Shown: positions 1 through 13,324 of the stretch, piece by piece
How positions within the stretch are numbered: position 1 is the stretch's first letter
Layout: the number at the start of each line of letters is the position of its first letter
Assembly: GCA_921293015.1 (NCBI GenBank)
Contig: OV121094.1
Span: 40,050,054-40,114,053, forward strand
Direction of reading: 5' to 3'
DNA length: 64,000 nt
Origin: Phorcus lineatus
Taxonomy: Eukaryota > Mollusca > Gastropoda > Trochida > Trochidae
Notes under the pieces: model-generated
Database searches by the model: none
What the model was told of the DNA's origin: nothing
Seen by the model: only the letters and a program-made list of their open reading frames with translations
Made by a program: the position numbers and the translations under genes

Positions 1-149
1 TACACATTATATGAGCAAACATTACGAAAAACACTTAAGTAGTGTAACATATGAACAAAATGATTTGTAAAGGCTGAAACAAAGCTGGTTTTTACAGTTT
101 TGTAAAACTATTCTAAGTTTGACAGATATGCACGTCTTTCTAAAACCAT

Positions 150-3100
150 TGAAAATCAGTCTTCATTATATTCAAGTGTTCCCAGACGGTGCCTAGATAT
201 TACAATGGGCTTGTTGTGTACTCCGATCTCTTCAGATGTTATTGCGTTTATTACAACATCGATATTTGTTTCCGTTAGCTTAATCAATATGCCATGTGGT
301 CTAGCTAGATCTCCTAAAGAGAGGCGTGGTAAAATCAAACAATGTAGCTCATTACACAAAAAACAACATGATTAATTCCTACAAAGTATCACAAGATACA
401 TTGGTGTGAACTGATATGACAGAAGAAATTGGGATGGAAAATGTTATTATTTGATTTGTCGATGACAAGCAACAAATTATTTATTTCATGCTTGTGGGTG
501 AAATTGCATAATTTCATCCAATAGAATATATCCGTATCTGACCCTTGTAGTAAGAAAATAAAAGAGTGGATGTAAAGTGATATGACAAAGTTTGAAGATG
601 ACATGTTTACCTCATGAAACAATTGTCTTATATAACGAACACTCTCTTAATGGACACTTCTCAGCGTTCGCTAGGAACATATGTGTTATTAGAACCTTTC
701 TACTTCAAGAGACGAGATTACATAAGGACAAACTAATTAAAGAGAGATTCCTTTTGGAAATATATGACACATTCCATAAATGATATAAACCCTATGTCAA
801 GTTTTTGTGATGGTTATATTCATGGCAACTGGATATTCTTTATCGTCAGTGATCAAAACATCACGCTGTCACAAGTTCTACAGCCGAGCTGCACATAATA
901 TGAAAAGTTCATTAATCGGAAGTTGCTTTGTGTTTGATAAGCTGGTTAGGCATACTAAAGTTATAATAACCCTCATTGTTCATGTCCACTTCCCTTCACT
1001 TTTCAACTCGATAGATATCTTTTTTACTTTGGAATAAATAACTCTTCATTGCTTTTTGATTAATTCCTAAAAAATAATCACTGAAGGTCAGTTTGCCGCT
1101 GCCTTGTTTGTTATCTTCATCATATTGACATTCTCTTTAATCAAATCACAGATAAGCGTAATTAATGAGTCTAGACATGATAATATCTTTTCTTCCGATG
1201 CTTAAATTACTTTAAAATATCAAGGAAGTCTTTATATCGACATTTTTGCTAAATGGTGTTCAACTCACAATGAAAGATTGCCGTCCATTTGGTCATATCT
1301 TTGCTTTCATGAGTTTCAAATAGACACTAAATAGTTTAATATTGGGTAAATTACTGAAGCCAGCTTTCCACAACAGATTTATTAGTTTGAATCAATGCTT
1401 TAACTTTACCCCTAAACCAATGTGAAGTATTTAATTATCTTTGAAATTGAAATCATAACGTGAATATTCATACGCAAGGTTTACGCAAATTATGAACATT
1501 CCCGCAAACATGAGTATTTGCAATGTTGCAATATTAATTTGCAATATTTAAAGTTATTTTATTGAACCAAAAATTTCAGGGTGAAATGATATCTCGATTT
1601 CGACAGTGTCACATATAAAGAAAACCTTAAAAAAACCCAGGATTTGAATTTTAAGCGACATACCGCCTTCTGATTGAGCTGTATGAGGTCATGTGACCGA
1701 TATCCGTTCCAATAAATCTGTTAATCCAAAGAAGTATTACTCTCTAATTTTGCTTTTTCTACCTTCTGATTGGATTAAATGAGCTCATGTGAACTTAAGG
1801 ACTACTTTTTTAAATGTAGCTTCGCGGAGTGCTGAGACAAACGTTAACATACCTTTTTCACAAATATCTTTTTAAAATGCTTAGAAAAGACTTCATATTC
1901 ATAATCAATTTTAAAGATTGAAAAAAACCCAGTTTATCGTAATATTTATTAAATATTTTCAATAATCTTCTCTGTATACTTCTTTTTGATAGTGATTTCA
2001 CGTGAGTGAAGCAGCGCTAATGTTGGAGGAGCTTAGGGTAAAAGTCAAAACAGTTTTTTTTGCTGATACATATATCTTTGTATTTTGAGGAATCTCAATT
2101 CAACTAATATCGTTATCCTAGTGACTTTATGCATAAATAATACTGTGTTAAACGTAAGTAATATCACTACAAATTTGGAACTATTCAAAGAGAAAGAAGA
2201 AATACACTACTAAAACAGTGCAACAACGTATTGTTCCGAAATTAATCTTTGATTTTTATACAAATTATCATTGTATAATCTCAGAACAAAACGAAAGTAA
2301 AGGTCGATTAAAGATTATTCAATCGTCTTTGAAAAATTGCTGAAAAATAGCTCTAAAGAGCCATTCTGGATTGTGATTAGTGTAAGGTGGTAATGCGTCA
2401 GCACTTTGTTCTGTTGTAAAGAAGTAAGCATCAATGGAGAATCTTGAGTTGCTAATGATGGCGACAATGAGATGCAATTTCCACCTCCAGAGGTCACGGT
2501 GCACTCAGAAGCAAAGAGTTATTATTCACTATTCACTCATATTACTTACTGAAATTGCTTTCATGTGACGATATTCAATGTTACATGTTTGAAATGAGAT
2601 AACTTCAGTAACCTTCGTGTAGCCGCAATAATGCAATAGCGTTTGTTTAATAATCTACTGTGCCTGGAGGTCCCAAGCACCAATCATAAATAAGTGCAGA
2701 AGGCCAAGGCAAAATTGGACATGATCAAGCCCACAGAGTAATGTTATTGTCGCACCTATCAATGAATAAATATTTCTGAATAAGCTTACCATAAGTAAAT
2801 GTGTTAAGTTTATAATTTCGTAACATAATATGTATATTTCAAAATTTAACTGTAAAAACATAAAACCATGGAAATAAATGCAAATTTGTGATTGTACATG
2901 AAATTTAGAGAGACTCTATCTTAGAATGTTGATAATTTCAATACTTAGATGTGCATGATACAGTTTTGTTCTCACCAAACTTTCTGTTTAAAATATTCAT
3001 TTCACAAATTAATTACAGATTTTTTTCTTCAATTCAATGAGTGTAAGGTAGACTGCATAAAACCTATTAGTGTCTAAACCAGACATATTGATCAAATTCA

Positions 3101-3200
3101 AATTTGATTTGATCGATGAGATTGTCTTAGCAATAAATTCTTCTAAGAGCAAAGAAAATGTCTTTAGTAATAGTCAGTCTGGATGCCTTTGAGCTCTAAA
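150..3200. repeat. Ancient segmental duplication, copy A
   Basis: This stretch is colinear with 20980-22900 and then with 26235-26560 (copy B). Anchors seen directly: TTCAAGTGTT at 171 and at 20988; a run around ATTAATGAGTCTAGACA at 1161 and at about 21236; GAAGTAAGCATCAAT at 2421 and 22468; ACCAATCATA at 2679, 22681 and 27521; and the segment around AACCAGACATAT near 3080, 26435 and (diverged) 29695. Offsets drift from about 20.8 to 20.0 kb, as expected after many small indels. From about 2880 copy A jumps straight to the right-hand part of copies B and C, lacking their 2-3 kb middle part. Short reading frames here are not recognisable as genes. Between anchors the similarity is often hard to see, so the duplication is old. 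Confidence 0.7.
2415..2510 (-). other. Conserved island 1 in copy A (exon-like or regulatory)
   Basis: About 85 bases here match 22462-22562 far better than the flanks match. Read on the minus strand, both copies keep an open frame beginning TSGGGNCISLSP. The two copies differ by two synonymous changes, two replacements and a 6-base (frame-preserving) indel. Both copies have a pyrimidine-leaning stretch ending in AG just upstream. I do not recognise a protein, and the open frame is short, so this could equally be a conserved non-coding element or a remnant of a repeat family. Confidence 0.35.
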
Positions 3201-4593
3201 AGGCTAATTTGATATATTTGTGTCTTTCTTGGAAATCCTTACTATTGACATGAAAAACACACAATCATTGGCACCCTCCTCCATACATTCCTTGTGGATA
3301 AACATTTTTGTTTACAGGGTAAAACACAACCTCAGTTGAAAAGATAATTTTTAAAATTAATTGGATCATGAAATTCAAGTTGCCAAAACATCATGCTGTT
3401 GTGCTACAACCTCCAAACCTTCATACACAACGTCATTGAAATAAAAATCCAATTATGTGTATGAAAGGTAATGAAAAGTGGTAGCCAAAATTTTAGCCTT
3501 GGGAGTAAGCTCCTATTCGGGAATGTAACATCCGGCTGAGAAATGTAACGCACAAGTGCCCGTTACACTTTCTATTCCGTCCATCCCCATCAGCTACCAG
3601 TGAAGAGTCATAGAAGAATGTGTAGGTACCTGAACAGAAAATAAAAATATACCATTAACATAATTGAATAATCTGGAGAACAGTAATAACATTAACATGA
3701 AGAATTTGAAGCACACAATAGTAAGAATATTATCTTGTAGGCTAATACTCATACAAATAAACTTGTTGACTGCTGACCTGTGCATGCTGAGCCATGAGAG
3801 ATACAGACATTAAGTTAACAGATTACTACATAGCCAATTTACCTTTATCAAAATCAGGGACACAAAGGCAAACTCTCTGTCTCTTGGGTAGCCAAGAGAA
3901 ATTGAACTTGTTCCTTCTAAACCATTTTTTATGTTTAAAATTATGCTTGAATTATGCTAAAATCTGAAAAAGGGATTTCAAAAGACAATTTTAAATTTCC
4001 ACGTCTACATTCTGTTTGATCTGCTTTTAACCATTAACTTTTTATCATAAAAAGTGTAAATGTGATGCGAAGGAAAATATGATCTGACTAAGAATCAAAT
4101 GATTATATGCACCAAAGTAGCCTTTATTTCATATCATTTTCTTTGAAACAACATCAAAGGAATGTCTTGTGAATTTGGTAGTTTTTTGTTTTTATAAGAT
4201 TTCTAAGCCATGTGATCTCTTTGATACTCTTTGTTTAAAGAAATATGCATTAGAGTGCATTTTAATCTCAATTAAAAGATATACGTGTTGTTAGGATATT
4301 GAAATTGCTTTGATATCACTGATCACAGGTTTTTATATCGGCCTTTACTTAAATACCATTTTCTCTGGTAAACAGTTTAGATTGTCAAGTCGGGTCTTAA
4401 AGTAAATTTCTTACAATCAAACAGAACAGAACTAATTTTTGTAAATATGTGAATTATCTAGATTCACTTGGACTATTTTGACGTTATAATTTTCTGTAAT
4501 GTACCAGCCAACGTTTGTAAGGAATACTGATATCAAGATTAAACAGATTGAATCAGATTGATCTCGTTGTTTATCTAAAATACTTTTTCACCA
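3201..4593. other. No gene seen
   Basis: AT-rich sequence with only short random frames. No tRNA-like boxes, no recognisable transposon protein and no tandem array were seen. Confidence 0.6.
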
Positions 4594-4815
4594 GTGATGA
4601 TATTTTGGTATAGTGACATCACTTTATGTTTATCACTGTGATGATGTTCAGATAGGGTGACATCAGTTATGTTTTTCACTGTGAGGATGTTTTGGTACAG
4701 TGACATCACTAAGGTTTATCACTGTGATGATGTTATAGTACAGTTACATTACTTTATGTTTTTCACTGTGATGATGTTTTGGTAGGGTGACATCACATTA
4801 TTTTTTTCACTGTGA
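4594..4815. repeat. 43-44-bp minisatellite, five units
   Basis: Units start at 4594, 4638, 4681, 4724 and 4768, with the start of a sixth at 4812, each beginning GTGATGAT or GTGAGGAT. Each unit carries a version of GTGACATCAC and of TTTATCACTGTGAT, so the array is rich in short inverted repeats (GTGAT/ATCAC). Units differ at several positions, so the array is not young. The core TGACATCA differs by one base from the CREB/ATF octamer TGACGTCA, consistent with a CpG decay, but a regulatory role is only inference. Confidence 0.85.
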
Positions 4816-7800
4816 CAAGAAACCAATACTTCATCAAAGTAATTGATATATATCAAATAAATATTTTCAAAAGACCTCTCACCTCTAATATCTCGGAATA
4901 AACATCGGATTGATTGTGTTGCTCATCGTAGACAATAAGATATAATAAAAATGAATGACTCTCATGTATCACAAACCAAACTACATTGAAAATACATTGA
5001 AAGTCTGAGTATCGTCTTCAACACACTTGGTACACGTGAACATTTCTATTGTCATTACGGCTACGGAAAAGGCACTGCAGTTTTGATACGATAGACTAAC
5101 ATGTACAAAATAACCTGTACCCACGAAATGTAAGACAATACTGTTAATCAAAGGAAAGGATATGCCGCGGATCATTGCAATCAAAATAGTTGTGCATGTA
5201 TGCTTTGAAGTTTATCTTGGTGTTTACAAAATAAGGTTGGATGAAGGGACCTCCGAAACGGATGAATATGCCTTTGTTGTATTTACATATAGGAAGAACC
5301 ACTACAGGAGATGTTACCATGGGTTGCTTTGATCCTGTTCAGTAAACTAAAGCATTTGATTCTGTTTCCATCTCAGATGAGCAGTTGCAAAGGCCTTAAA
5401 ACGTAGGTGAATCTATTTGTGTAGTATGAATTGGCATTATTTTTCTAATGAGACTCCTTCCTGTTCAACACCATGTTACAGAATGTCAGCACAGTGGTGT
5501 TACTTTTAACAAGATCAAAATCAAATAATGGTTTTGTGGAATGTAACAAAAGAATGAGATCAAAATAACATTAACTATGAATAAAGCTTTATATGTGAAA
5601 TTGTCATATGCAAAGATCTTTTATGAATGAAAGATGGGGTATAGTGTTTATTTGTTCTACCACTCCTGGAAAGGTATAATTCTTTTCAGCCAAAACTGAC
5701 GTTAACTAGATAACGTAATTTCTGCTTTAAAACGTGTAAAAGTTTAGGACTGACATTTGAAATCATGAAATTTCTAACAATAACTGGATTCTTTATATAT
5801 TCATATTCTGGATAAATAGATATTTAAATTCAAAAGGAAAACTACATTACAGTTTGAAAATGTTTTGCATTGGAATGTATATTCGCGTAGCTTAACCAAA
5901 CTAAAGAAATCCCGGTGGTTATTATAAAGGTGTGTCTATCCGTTGGCTACATTTATTTTACTTTTCATAAGATTCCCTTATGTTCCTTGGAAAACGGTTT
6001 AAGTGCTTTTAAACCTTTCCAGAAAAAATAAGTAGTTCATAATGAGAGAAGTCATTTATTGAAATCATTAATCAAAAACAGTCTCATCATACATGTGCCT
6101 ATTTCATGCCTCGATCTTACCAACCTCCAGATTTATTTTTTCTTCATTTTAAAATGTGACTAAACAGATTGAGTCAATGCATATGGTTCATTTCAAGGAA
6201 TTACAAAGTATGCAGCTATGCAATTTCAAGTATTTAATCACAGAGTAAAATAAGGATTTTCTTCTCAAGACCTTTTCATTCTAAATCTTATTAAAAGATG
6301 ATTTACTATCTGCATTTTTAAAATAATGCTTTTGGCCAAGAATGCGGCTACATAGAATATTCTAAAGGAACAAAATGTAGTGTCATCAACTTGTAACGTG
6401 TTCAACATTTCACATGTCTTAAGAGAGTTGTAAACATAATTACATCACTGCTTTACAAGCATGCAATTCAGTATGAAGCGCCCTTTATTTTTTTGCATTA
6501 AGGGAACGTATTATCTAAGGTGATTGCACAACTGACTGTCTCAAAGTGGTGTTTTCACTTTCATTGGTATTTATCGTTTCACAACTCTCCAACAACATTT
6601 TAAATAAAAACCTCGGACCTCCTAAACTAAGGCAAAGACTGGTATCAAAAATGGCATAAGGAATGATACACTTAAAAACTAAAATATCAGAACATCTAAA
6701 ACAAATATTACAAGAGAAAGCATCTGTAATGATGAAATTAACAGCAAAATGATTACACTTTAAAGATTACAAAATCAGCATGATCGGACTGGAGATTTGA
6801 CCATCCTCTCCTAATATTGCAGAGAGACACCAAAGACACATTAAAGAAAGAGATGTATAGAATTTCGAAAATAATGTTCATTTCATTTCATTTCAAGACA
6901 TTGGGACATTTTACAGAAACGTGCATGATCGTTGACTTCAGTTGTTGTTTTGTTGTTATTTTCTATGATAGCAGGAAGTCAGAAACCTACAAATGTGTTA
7001 CGATTGCAATTAAAATTTGCTGCCAAATGTTCTTACCTAATACGCTCTGACAACTTAACCGTCTTTATGACCTTGATGAATTCTCATGCAGATATGTTAA
7101 AGTTTTAATGACTGAGGTTCAAGTTTCCAAAGTGCTGTCACCTTTACTACATATACATCTAATCTTATACATTGCACATCTGCCATTCTTGATTTTACAG
7201 GGCCAGGAAGGAATATGCGCATTTGAAGGTCTCCTAAGCTTTACATTTAACAAATTTTATCGTAAAATTTCAGTGTTTTTATTTTCTGCATTACAGTTCC
7301 GCGATTTCGTATTTCATCTTGCTTTTTACCAACACTATGAACCTTGAACGTTTAAAGATCCATGACAATAATCAGGATTAAGATTTGTTCTGGGCACTAT
7401 TAATCAAGATAATTAAACAAATACATGGTTCCAGAAGAAAGTTAAATAAGCAATCTTTAAAGTGCACTTATCAAACAAAACCATCTAATGCATTTATATT
7501 GAAGTGGACATAAAATCATAGCCAATCGTCTCTGTCAAGGTCAAATCTGCTTAGAAAAATTATAGTCAGTATGGGGAACGCGAGTCTTTTTACATAGGAT
7601 ATCAGTAACTGCAAAAAACCCATAACGGATGGTCATGTTACAACATGGAAAAAGAAAGCCATATAGCACATTTAATCACTATGAAGAAGAGAGAAGGTTC
7701 AGTTCTCCGCTGGCTTTAAAATAGCACTGCTAAATCTTTATTTTGGTTTCATGAGATCACTTTATTTCTCTAAACACTTACAACTACCAATTTAAATAAC

Positions 7801-8837
7801 ATTTGATTAAGATAACCAAAATATATGGATAAATTTGATATGTGATGAACTTAATTATAAAAGGATTATTGAAGCTGTTCCTCCCATCAAAATATAATGT
7901 TAGTGTATCAATCCTGAAGTTTAAAATGATGCCTTTAATCTTATTCATTTAGAAGTGATCAAGTAGCGTTTGACATGCTTTCACATTATCTCCACGTCAT
8001 AAAAGCATTAGCACTCAAGTTACCTTGTATTACACCAAATAGAAATAAAACTTTCTAGCAATTGAAATTGAATTGTCCTTCAATAGAATATACCTTTTCA
8101 AAGCTTAAGTATTTTCTATTAACAATAAAAAAAAGATTTTTCTCAAAGATCAATTTCAAATCTTGTAAAAAAACCTTCTACTTCATCCTATAAATATCAC
8201 CTATGCTATTAAATATCACTTGCTTGACCAAGAAGTTAGATCCTATCTCCAAATGTTGCCTTTTCCGAATAGCAAAATTCTATGTACATGCAAAGATTAC
8301 CTCATCAGATGAGCCAACACTTTTATTCCAGAAGGATGTGATAACAAATCAGTTGAAATATCTGAAAACTAAAAACAAAGCCAATTAATGGGCGCATCAT
8401 AGAACACAAGTATTATCAGCATATTGTAACTGAGGTTCCTGGCTTTTGGATAAATAACAATAGGTTAACTACAACTTGTTTAGATCTAGCCAGTTATTTT
8501 AACATTTAGTTTTGTTGACATAATGTCAATTTTGTTGTTGAAGAGATTAAAAATAAACTCCCAGGCAAAATATAGGTTTCACTTTTATTTTTTTCATGAA
8601 AACATTAAGAGCGCTGGTACGGTTTTGATTGTAAGCAGGAAATGATTGTTTTGCATTGTTTCCTCTACACGAACATATTGCATCGAACGCAGCCACTGGA
8701 ACTGTGCATTCACAAACACGTGCTTAATATGCCTTTGAGGCATGATTTGTGATGCATGTGCAACAATGTTGCATAAATACCCTTGTTGGAGAGAGCAGAC
8801 ATTCAGTATCACAAAGAACACCAAAAGTATGCCATGA
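4816..8837. other. No gene seen
   Basis: About 4 kb of AT-rich sequence with only short frames and no recognisable protein. A pyrimidine-rich stretch ending in CAG at about 7200 is followed by an open frame to 7347 (beginning GQEGICAFEG), which is weakly exon-like. I could not link it to any family. Confidence 0.55.
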
Positions 8838-9258
8838 CTTACGAAAGCGCAACGTGACCAAGTGATCGGTATGTCCACTATGTGGATTTCCCAACGTCAA
8901 ATGGCAAGAACCTTAAACTGCTGCAAAACCACCATCAGAAGGCTGTTAATACACAACCAGAAAACAGGCCAAACACAGGACAGACCAGGAGCGGGAAGAC
9001 CGAGGGTAACAAATTCGGCCGAAGATCGCTACATCAAGTAGACTCATCTCCGTATCTGAAATGGCGACATCAACAGCAGCGACAGCACTTAGTCATGTCA
9101 TCAACACAAGAACAACCCTTCGTCGACTTCGTTTGGCTTGTAGACCAGCCTACCGCTTCTTCTGTGGAATTGCTTTGACCAGTTTACACCGTCAACATAG
9201 ATTAAGATAGACACATACTGTACACCGGTGGTAGCGACGTGAGTGGGACCGGTTCATG
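8838..9258 (+). pseudogene. Degraded Tc1-like (IS630/Tc1/mariner) transposase, N-terminal part
   Basis: Functional Tc1 transposases bind terminal inverted repeats through an N-terminal helix-turn-helix and cut with a DDE/D catalytic core. Seen here: from 8838 a frame reading AQRDQVIGM, then ISQRQMARTLNCCKTTIRRL (helix-turn-helix-like), a TGQTQDRPGAGRPRVT linker and an EDRYIK segment. Stops follow at 9039 (TAG) and 9057 (TGA), then a shift of frame. The next frame, from 9061, continues with STAATALSHVINTRTTLRRL, a CRPAYR segment and LTSLHRQHRLR, and ends in more stops. The order and spacing fit the N-terminal half of Tc1-like transposases. The catalytic DDE region is not recognisable after about 9258, and I saw no terminal inverted repeats. 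It is a dead fragment. The opposite-strand frame at 8594-8878 is probably chance. Confidence 0.75.
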
Positions 9259-10280
9259 CATTTTAATGCGGAAGCCTAAGGACTTCAATGAGGAGGCGAG
9301 TATTTGCATCCATTAATGCCAAAGGTGGTAACTATCGCTACCGATGACAGACTCCGTGATTCCTGTGACTTTTGAGAGTGTCTCTACCCTTGTCCACATT
9401 TGTGTAATTATCAATATTGACCCCCCCTGTCTCTTTTCTTGTGTATTGGGACAAATTAAATGCCGATATTTGGATTCTTTTAAAGAGAATATTGGAAAAT
9501 GATTTCTTTTTATAAACCAATTCTCATATCTGCCTTTGTTTTTCTTTTATAGATTTGAAAAATGAGTGAAACCTTTCTTTTGCCTGGTAGTTCAGTTGAT
9601 ATCAAGTTTGACTTCTATCAGAAATTGTATATTTTTTGTGATAATGATAGGTGTATTACCATACAATTAGGAAGAAAAACTGTTTTATTCTTAGAGAAGA
9701 CTAATTTTATTATAGGTTTCCTGAAACTGACACTTCTGATTAACGTTTTCTTTTATGAATGATATTTAGCTGACTTTAATCAATATTTTCCCTGTTAATA
9801 AATCAAAACAAAGTATGCGCCAAGAGAAGAAGAAACATGCATTGTTTAGTCACTATCCACCTGTACCAATCCCCGTCTTTATTATGTACTGATTATCTGT
9901 AAGATAAAAGTAATAAAGAATGTGAATCTGAATCTGATGAAAGTAGTTTTTCATGAAAAGTCCTCATTTATCCTTTGTGGTGTAGTGCACATAGTTGAAA
10001 CTAGAAATATGTGCATGTGATGCAGTCATGTCCCCCTTCCACACTTTTAATCCAACCTAATCGTCTTATTGCCACTTATACCAGAAACAACAGATACTTT
10101 AATATAAAGGTTAATATATTAGAATCAATGAACTTGATATAATAATGACTTGTTAAATATACAAGGTCAATGGTGCATAAGGAAGAGTTTTATATATTTG
10201 TCAACTTCTTTATTGCAGGGAATGTGACATTTGATACTCACACAGTCATCAAATATTATAAATAGCATTTACAGAACTCA
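9259..10280. other. No gene seen
   Basis: The first 200 bases may include unrecognisable remains of the Tc1-like element. The rest is AT-rich. A pyrimidine-rich stretch ending in CAG near 10218 precedes a 14-codon frame, too short to call an exon. Confidence 0.5.
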
Positions 10281-10795
10281 ATATGCATTAAGTTGAATGT
10301 TTTTCCATGGAAACCAAGTAAAATGAAAAATTAAGAATAACAAAGTAGCAAAAAGCACCACCCAAGCACTAGATCTAACCACATACCAGGTTTAGTTCAA
10401 TAATACTCATTAGATTTTTAGAGATAGGTTGTAAAATTACCCTACCCCCATATGCACGTAGTTCAAATTGTTTCCATGGAAACCAGAAAAATAAAAAAAA
10501 TTGAGTAACCAAAGTAGCAAAAGTCACCACTCCACCACTAGATCTAACCACATACCAAGTTTAAAAAAACCCCAATTGAACGGTTTTTGAGTCATGGTCC
10601 GAAAAACGAAAGAATCCCCCTATATGCACTAAGTTCAAATTGTTTCCATGGAAACCAGAAAAAAAATCAGAATAACCAAAATAGCAAAAGGCACCACTCC
10701 ACCACTAAACCTAACCACAAACCAAGTTCGTAAAAAATATTGAATGGTTTTTGACATATGGTCCAGAAATGAACGCATTTCGGAATTACGGAATT
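10281..10795. repeat. 170-bp tandem repeat, three units (pearl/Helentron-core-like)
   Basis: Three diverged monomers start near 10281, 10450 and 10622 (periods about 169 and 172). Each contains the palindrome TTTCCATGGAAA (10302-10313, 10471-10482, 10643-10654), then AGTAGCAAAA or a variant, a CACCACT-type segment, CTAACCACA and ACCAAGTTT-type sequence. The array ends in a short GGAATTAC direct repeat and an ACCATGGACGG segment. Tandem cores of about 160 bp are known from mollusc 'pearl' elements and Helentrons. Assignment to such an element is inference; I did not find the element ends. Confidence 0.8.
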
Positions 10796-13311
10796 ACGGA
10801 ACCATGGACGGAAACTCATTTATAAAATAGACAGTATAAAAATAGCCATATGTTAGAAACACCTTGACCTATGGCTAACGAAATTGTAGATTCTCCTTGT
10901 TGTCTGACAAGACAGTCTCCTTTGAAAAGAAATGAAGACATTACACAACACTTTGCTTATTAGATGAAAAACTTTGTAAAAGAACAAGGTGGAAATTAGA
11001 TTTGCGTGTGATTGATGACAAGCTTTCCAGCAATTAAACTAAAAAAAACGTTTGTACAAAACAAAGCATGAGATTTTCTTTGAGTTCTTGTAGCAACAAA
11101 AAGTAAATACATCTTATTATGTATTTGATTAAATCTAATAACATTTGCAATGGTTAACACATCAATATAATACATATATTCTTGAGTGATTATTTGTTGA
11201 TTGATTTGTTACTTTGAGTGTAAAGGCAATTCAGCTTTTGCCCCCATAGAATTGTCAAAACAACAAAAATTCAAATGTTGTATCATTGAAAACATGTATA
11301 ATTTCTTTTCAAAAGAGTAATTCTTCCTTAAAAGATAGAAATCCGAGAGGGAAATCGTTGCATAACACTTTGCTGATAAGAGCAAAGACTGCTAAATACA
11401 ACATTGGATTTTTTTCTGATAACCTCTAACCAAAATGCCTTTTAAATTTGCGAAAAGTTGATCAAAGGAAAGAAAAAATATTTCTATTTGTAATGTGGTT
11501 TTTTGTGCTTCAAAGGCAAGTAATTCATTGAAATTAAATGACAATATTAACAAATTTGTTCCGTTTGTGTGATACTATATGATATATACAACTTAATTCT
11601 GTTTTGAAATACACTTTATCAAGTTTGTAAAAATAATAGAAAAGCTTTTAATTGACATAATAGATGCATATAATAGTGCATGTTTTTAATATAAACTGCG
11701 TGTTGTAATTACAGTGAAGGAATACATCTAATATAAAAACAAAAATATCATGAAATACTTGAACACGATGTAAAGGATAACTAAAGTCAATTTGGATGAT
11801 TAAAAAGGTTCTATACGTTCTTAAACGCTCATATCACAGTACAACAGCGACCACTTGACTCTTGTTTATGCTTAATAGAATATGTATATAATAATATAAT
11901 TAAGAACATATATCAGCTATATACAACTGTTATCAAAATATGGATTGCCTTCACTTACGAGACTTTAAAATAGAGATGATAGATATCTATCTTACTATAA
12001 GAGCCACTTTTTGATGTTCCACTTCATTTATCGCATAGAGCTATTCAATCAAAGCCTACTTAATTTATCTTTACTTTCTGTTTCATCATATAAAAAACAT
12101 AGAAAGTTATGGAAAAGATTATTCTGCTTCTTACCTTATTTTAGTGCTCATTGATACAAACGGTTGTACATTTCTTTGTCATATTGTTTTGTGTATGCTT
12201 ATATTCATTGAAACAAGCCTACCAACCTTATCCCTACCTGGGTGGGGTCTATTTTTTTTATATAAAGCTTTGACCACAATTCGAAAGATCTTCATTACTG
12301 AATCGAAATCAATCCACAAATCTATGCAACCAGCTGATACACATGATATACAGCCTTATTACATTAAACCCATGTTGTTGAAATGTAGGTTATAAAAAGT
12401 ATTGTCCCACGATGGAGACAGAAAGGCCAAGGGAAGTAATTAATTTCCTTTTAATCGAGTGATTAGTTACGAAGTTCAACGGTCTGCAATTCTATGGCTT
12501 CTTTTAGAAAAGGAAATTAACTTTTGATTTCTATACTCTCTAATACTTCAACAATTAGTAACCCATATGTAGGTTTTTGTGTATATTGATTAAGCTGTCA
12601 ATGATGTTCGCAAATATATCTTCATTTTATGCTTTTGTATTGACAATGTCCATTCTAAAAGAAATTAAGGAGTCTAATACATAAACACATAAAAGACTGA
12701 CCTGCACTGCGAAATGTTACTTCATAATGAACATAGAAAAAAATCATTGATCATTTGCAAAAACATATGGTAGTACGTACGTGCTATTAAAAAAGAGATA
12801 TTGTATTAATAACTAACCTTAATTTCTCTTTTATATCACAAAAACAAACAACGAATAGACGCACATTTTATTTATCATATAAACCGATATATACAATTTC
12901 ATATAAAAAAGATTTTTTTATGAACCGAAAGTCGGTTCAAGTGAGTTAAATGGTTTCATCTAGACACTTTTTAATACTTTGCTATTATACAATTTTATTA
13001 TCTTTATCATTATCTTTGCAAAGTTTTAAGGAGTGAAGCCTGTGTTTGACGTACTGTGAGAATGAACATTTCCTCTTACAATGAATCCATGCATGTGGCA
13101 AACACTGAATCGTAAATTTAATGAAACCTTTATAGGAAAATATCACAATGTTATTCAATGCAATACGAAATATTTTGAAATTTAAGTAAAGCTGATTAGT
13201 ATAAGATATCCTTTCATTTCTCTTTTCCTTGAGAACTCACGATTATTTTTAAAATAATATTATTAGAAATCAAAAGTAAATGGTACAACGTGAACACTTT
13301 GTGTTTTCATT
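10796..13311. other. No gene seen
   Basis: About 2.5 kb of AT-rich sequence. A perfect 13-bp inverted repeat, TTAATTTCCTTTT at 12440-12452 and its complement at 12508-12520, could form a small stem-loop. No recognisable coding sequence. Confidence 0.55.
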
Positions 13312-13324
13312 AATAGTGTACCAC
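13312..13324. repeat. Target-site duplication, left copy (LINE)
   Basis: AATAGTGTACCAC, identical to 16181-16193 just after the LINE poly(A) tail. It defines the 5' boundary of the insertion. Confidence 0.9.

Noticed and set aside
8594-8878. 94-codon minus-strand frame
   Set aside because: It abuts and partly overlaps the Tc1-like transposase on the other strand and resembles no protein.
13280-13324. First 15 codons of the upstream LINE frame as part of the element protein
   Set aside because: They precede or lie within the left target-site duplication, so they are host flank read through by chance.
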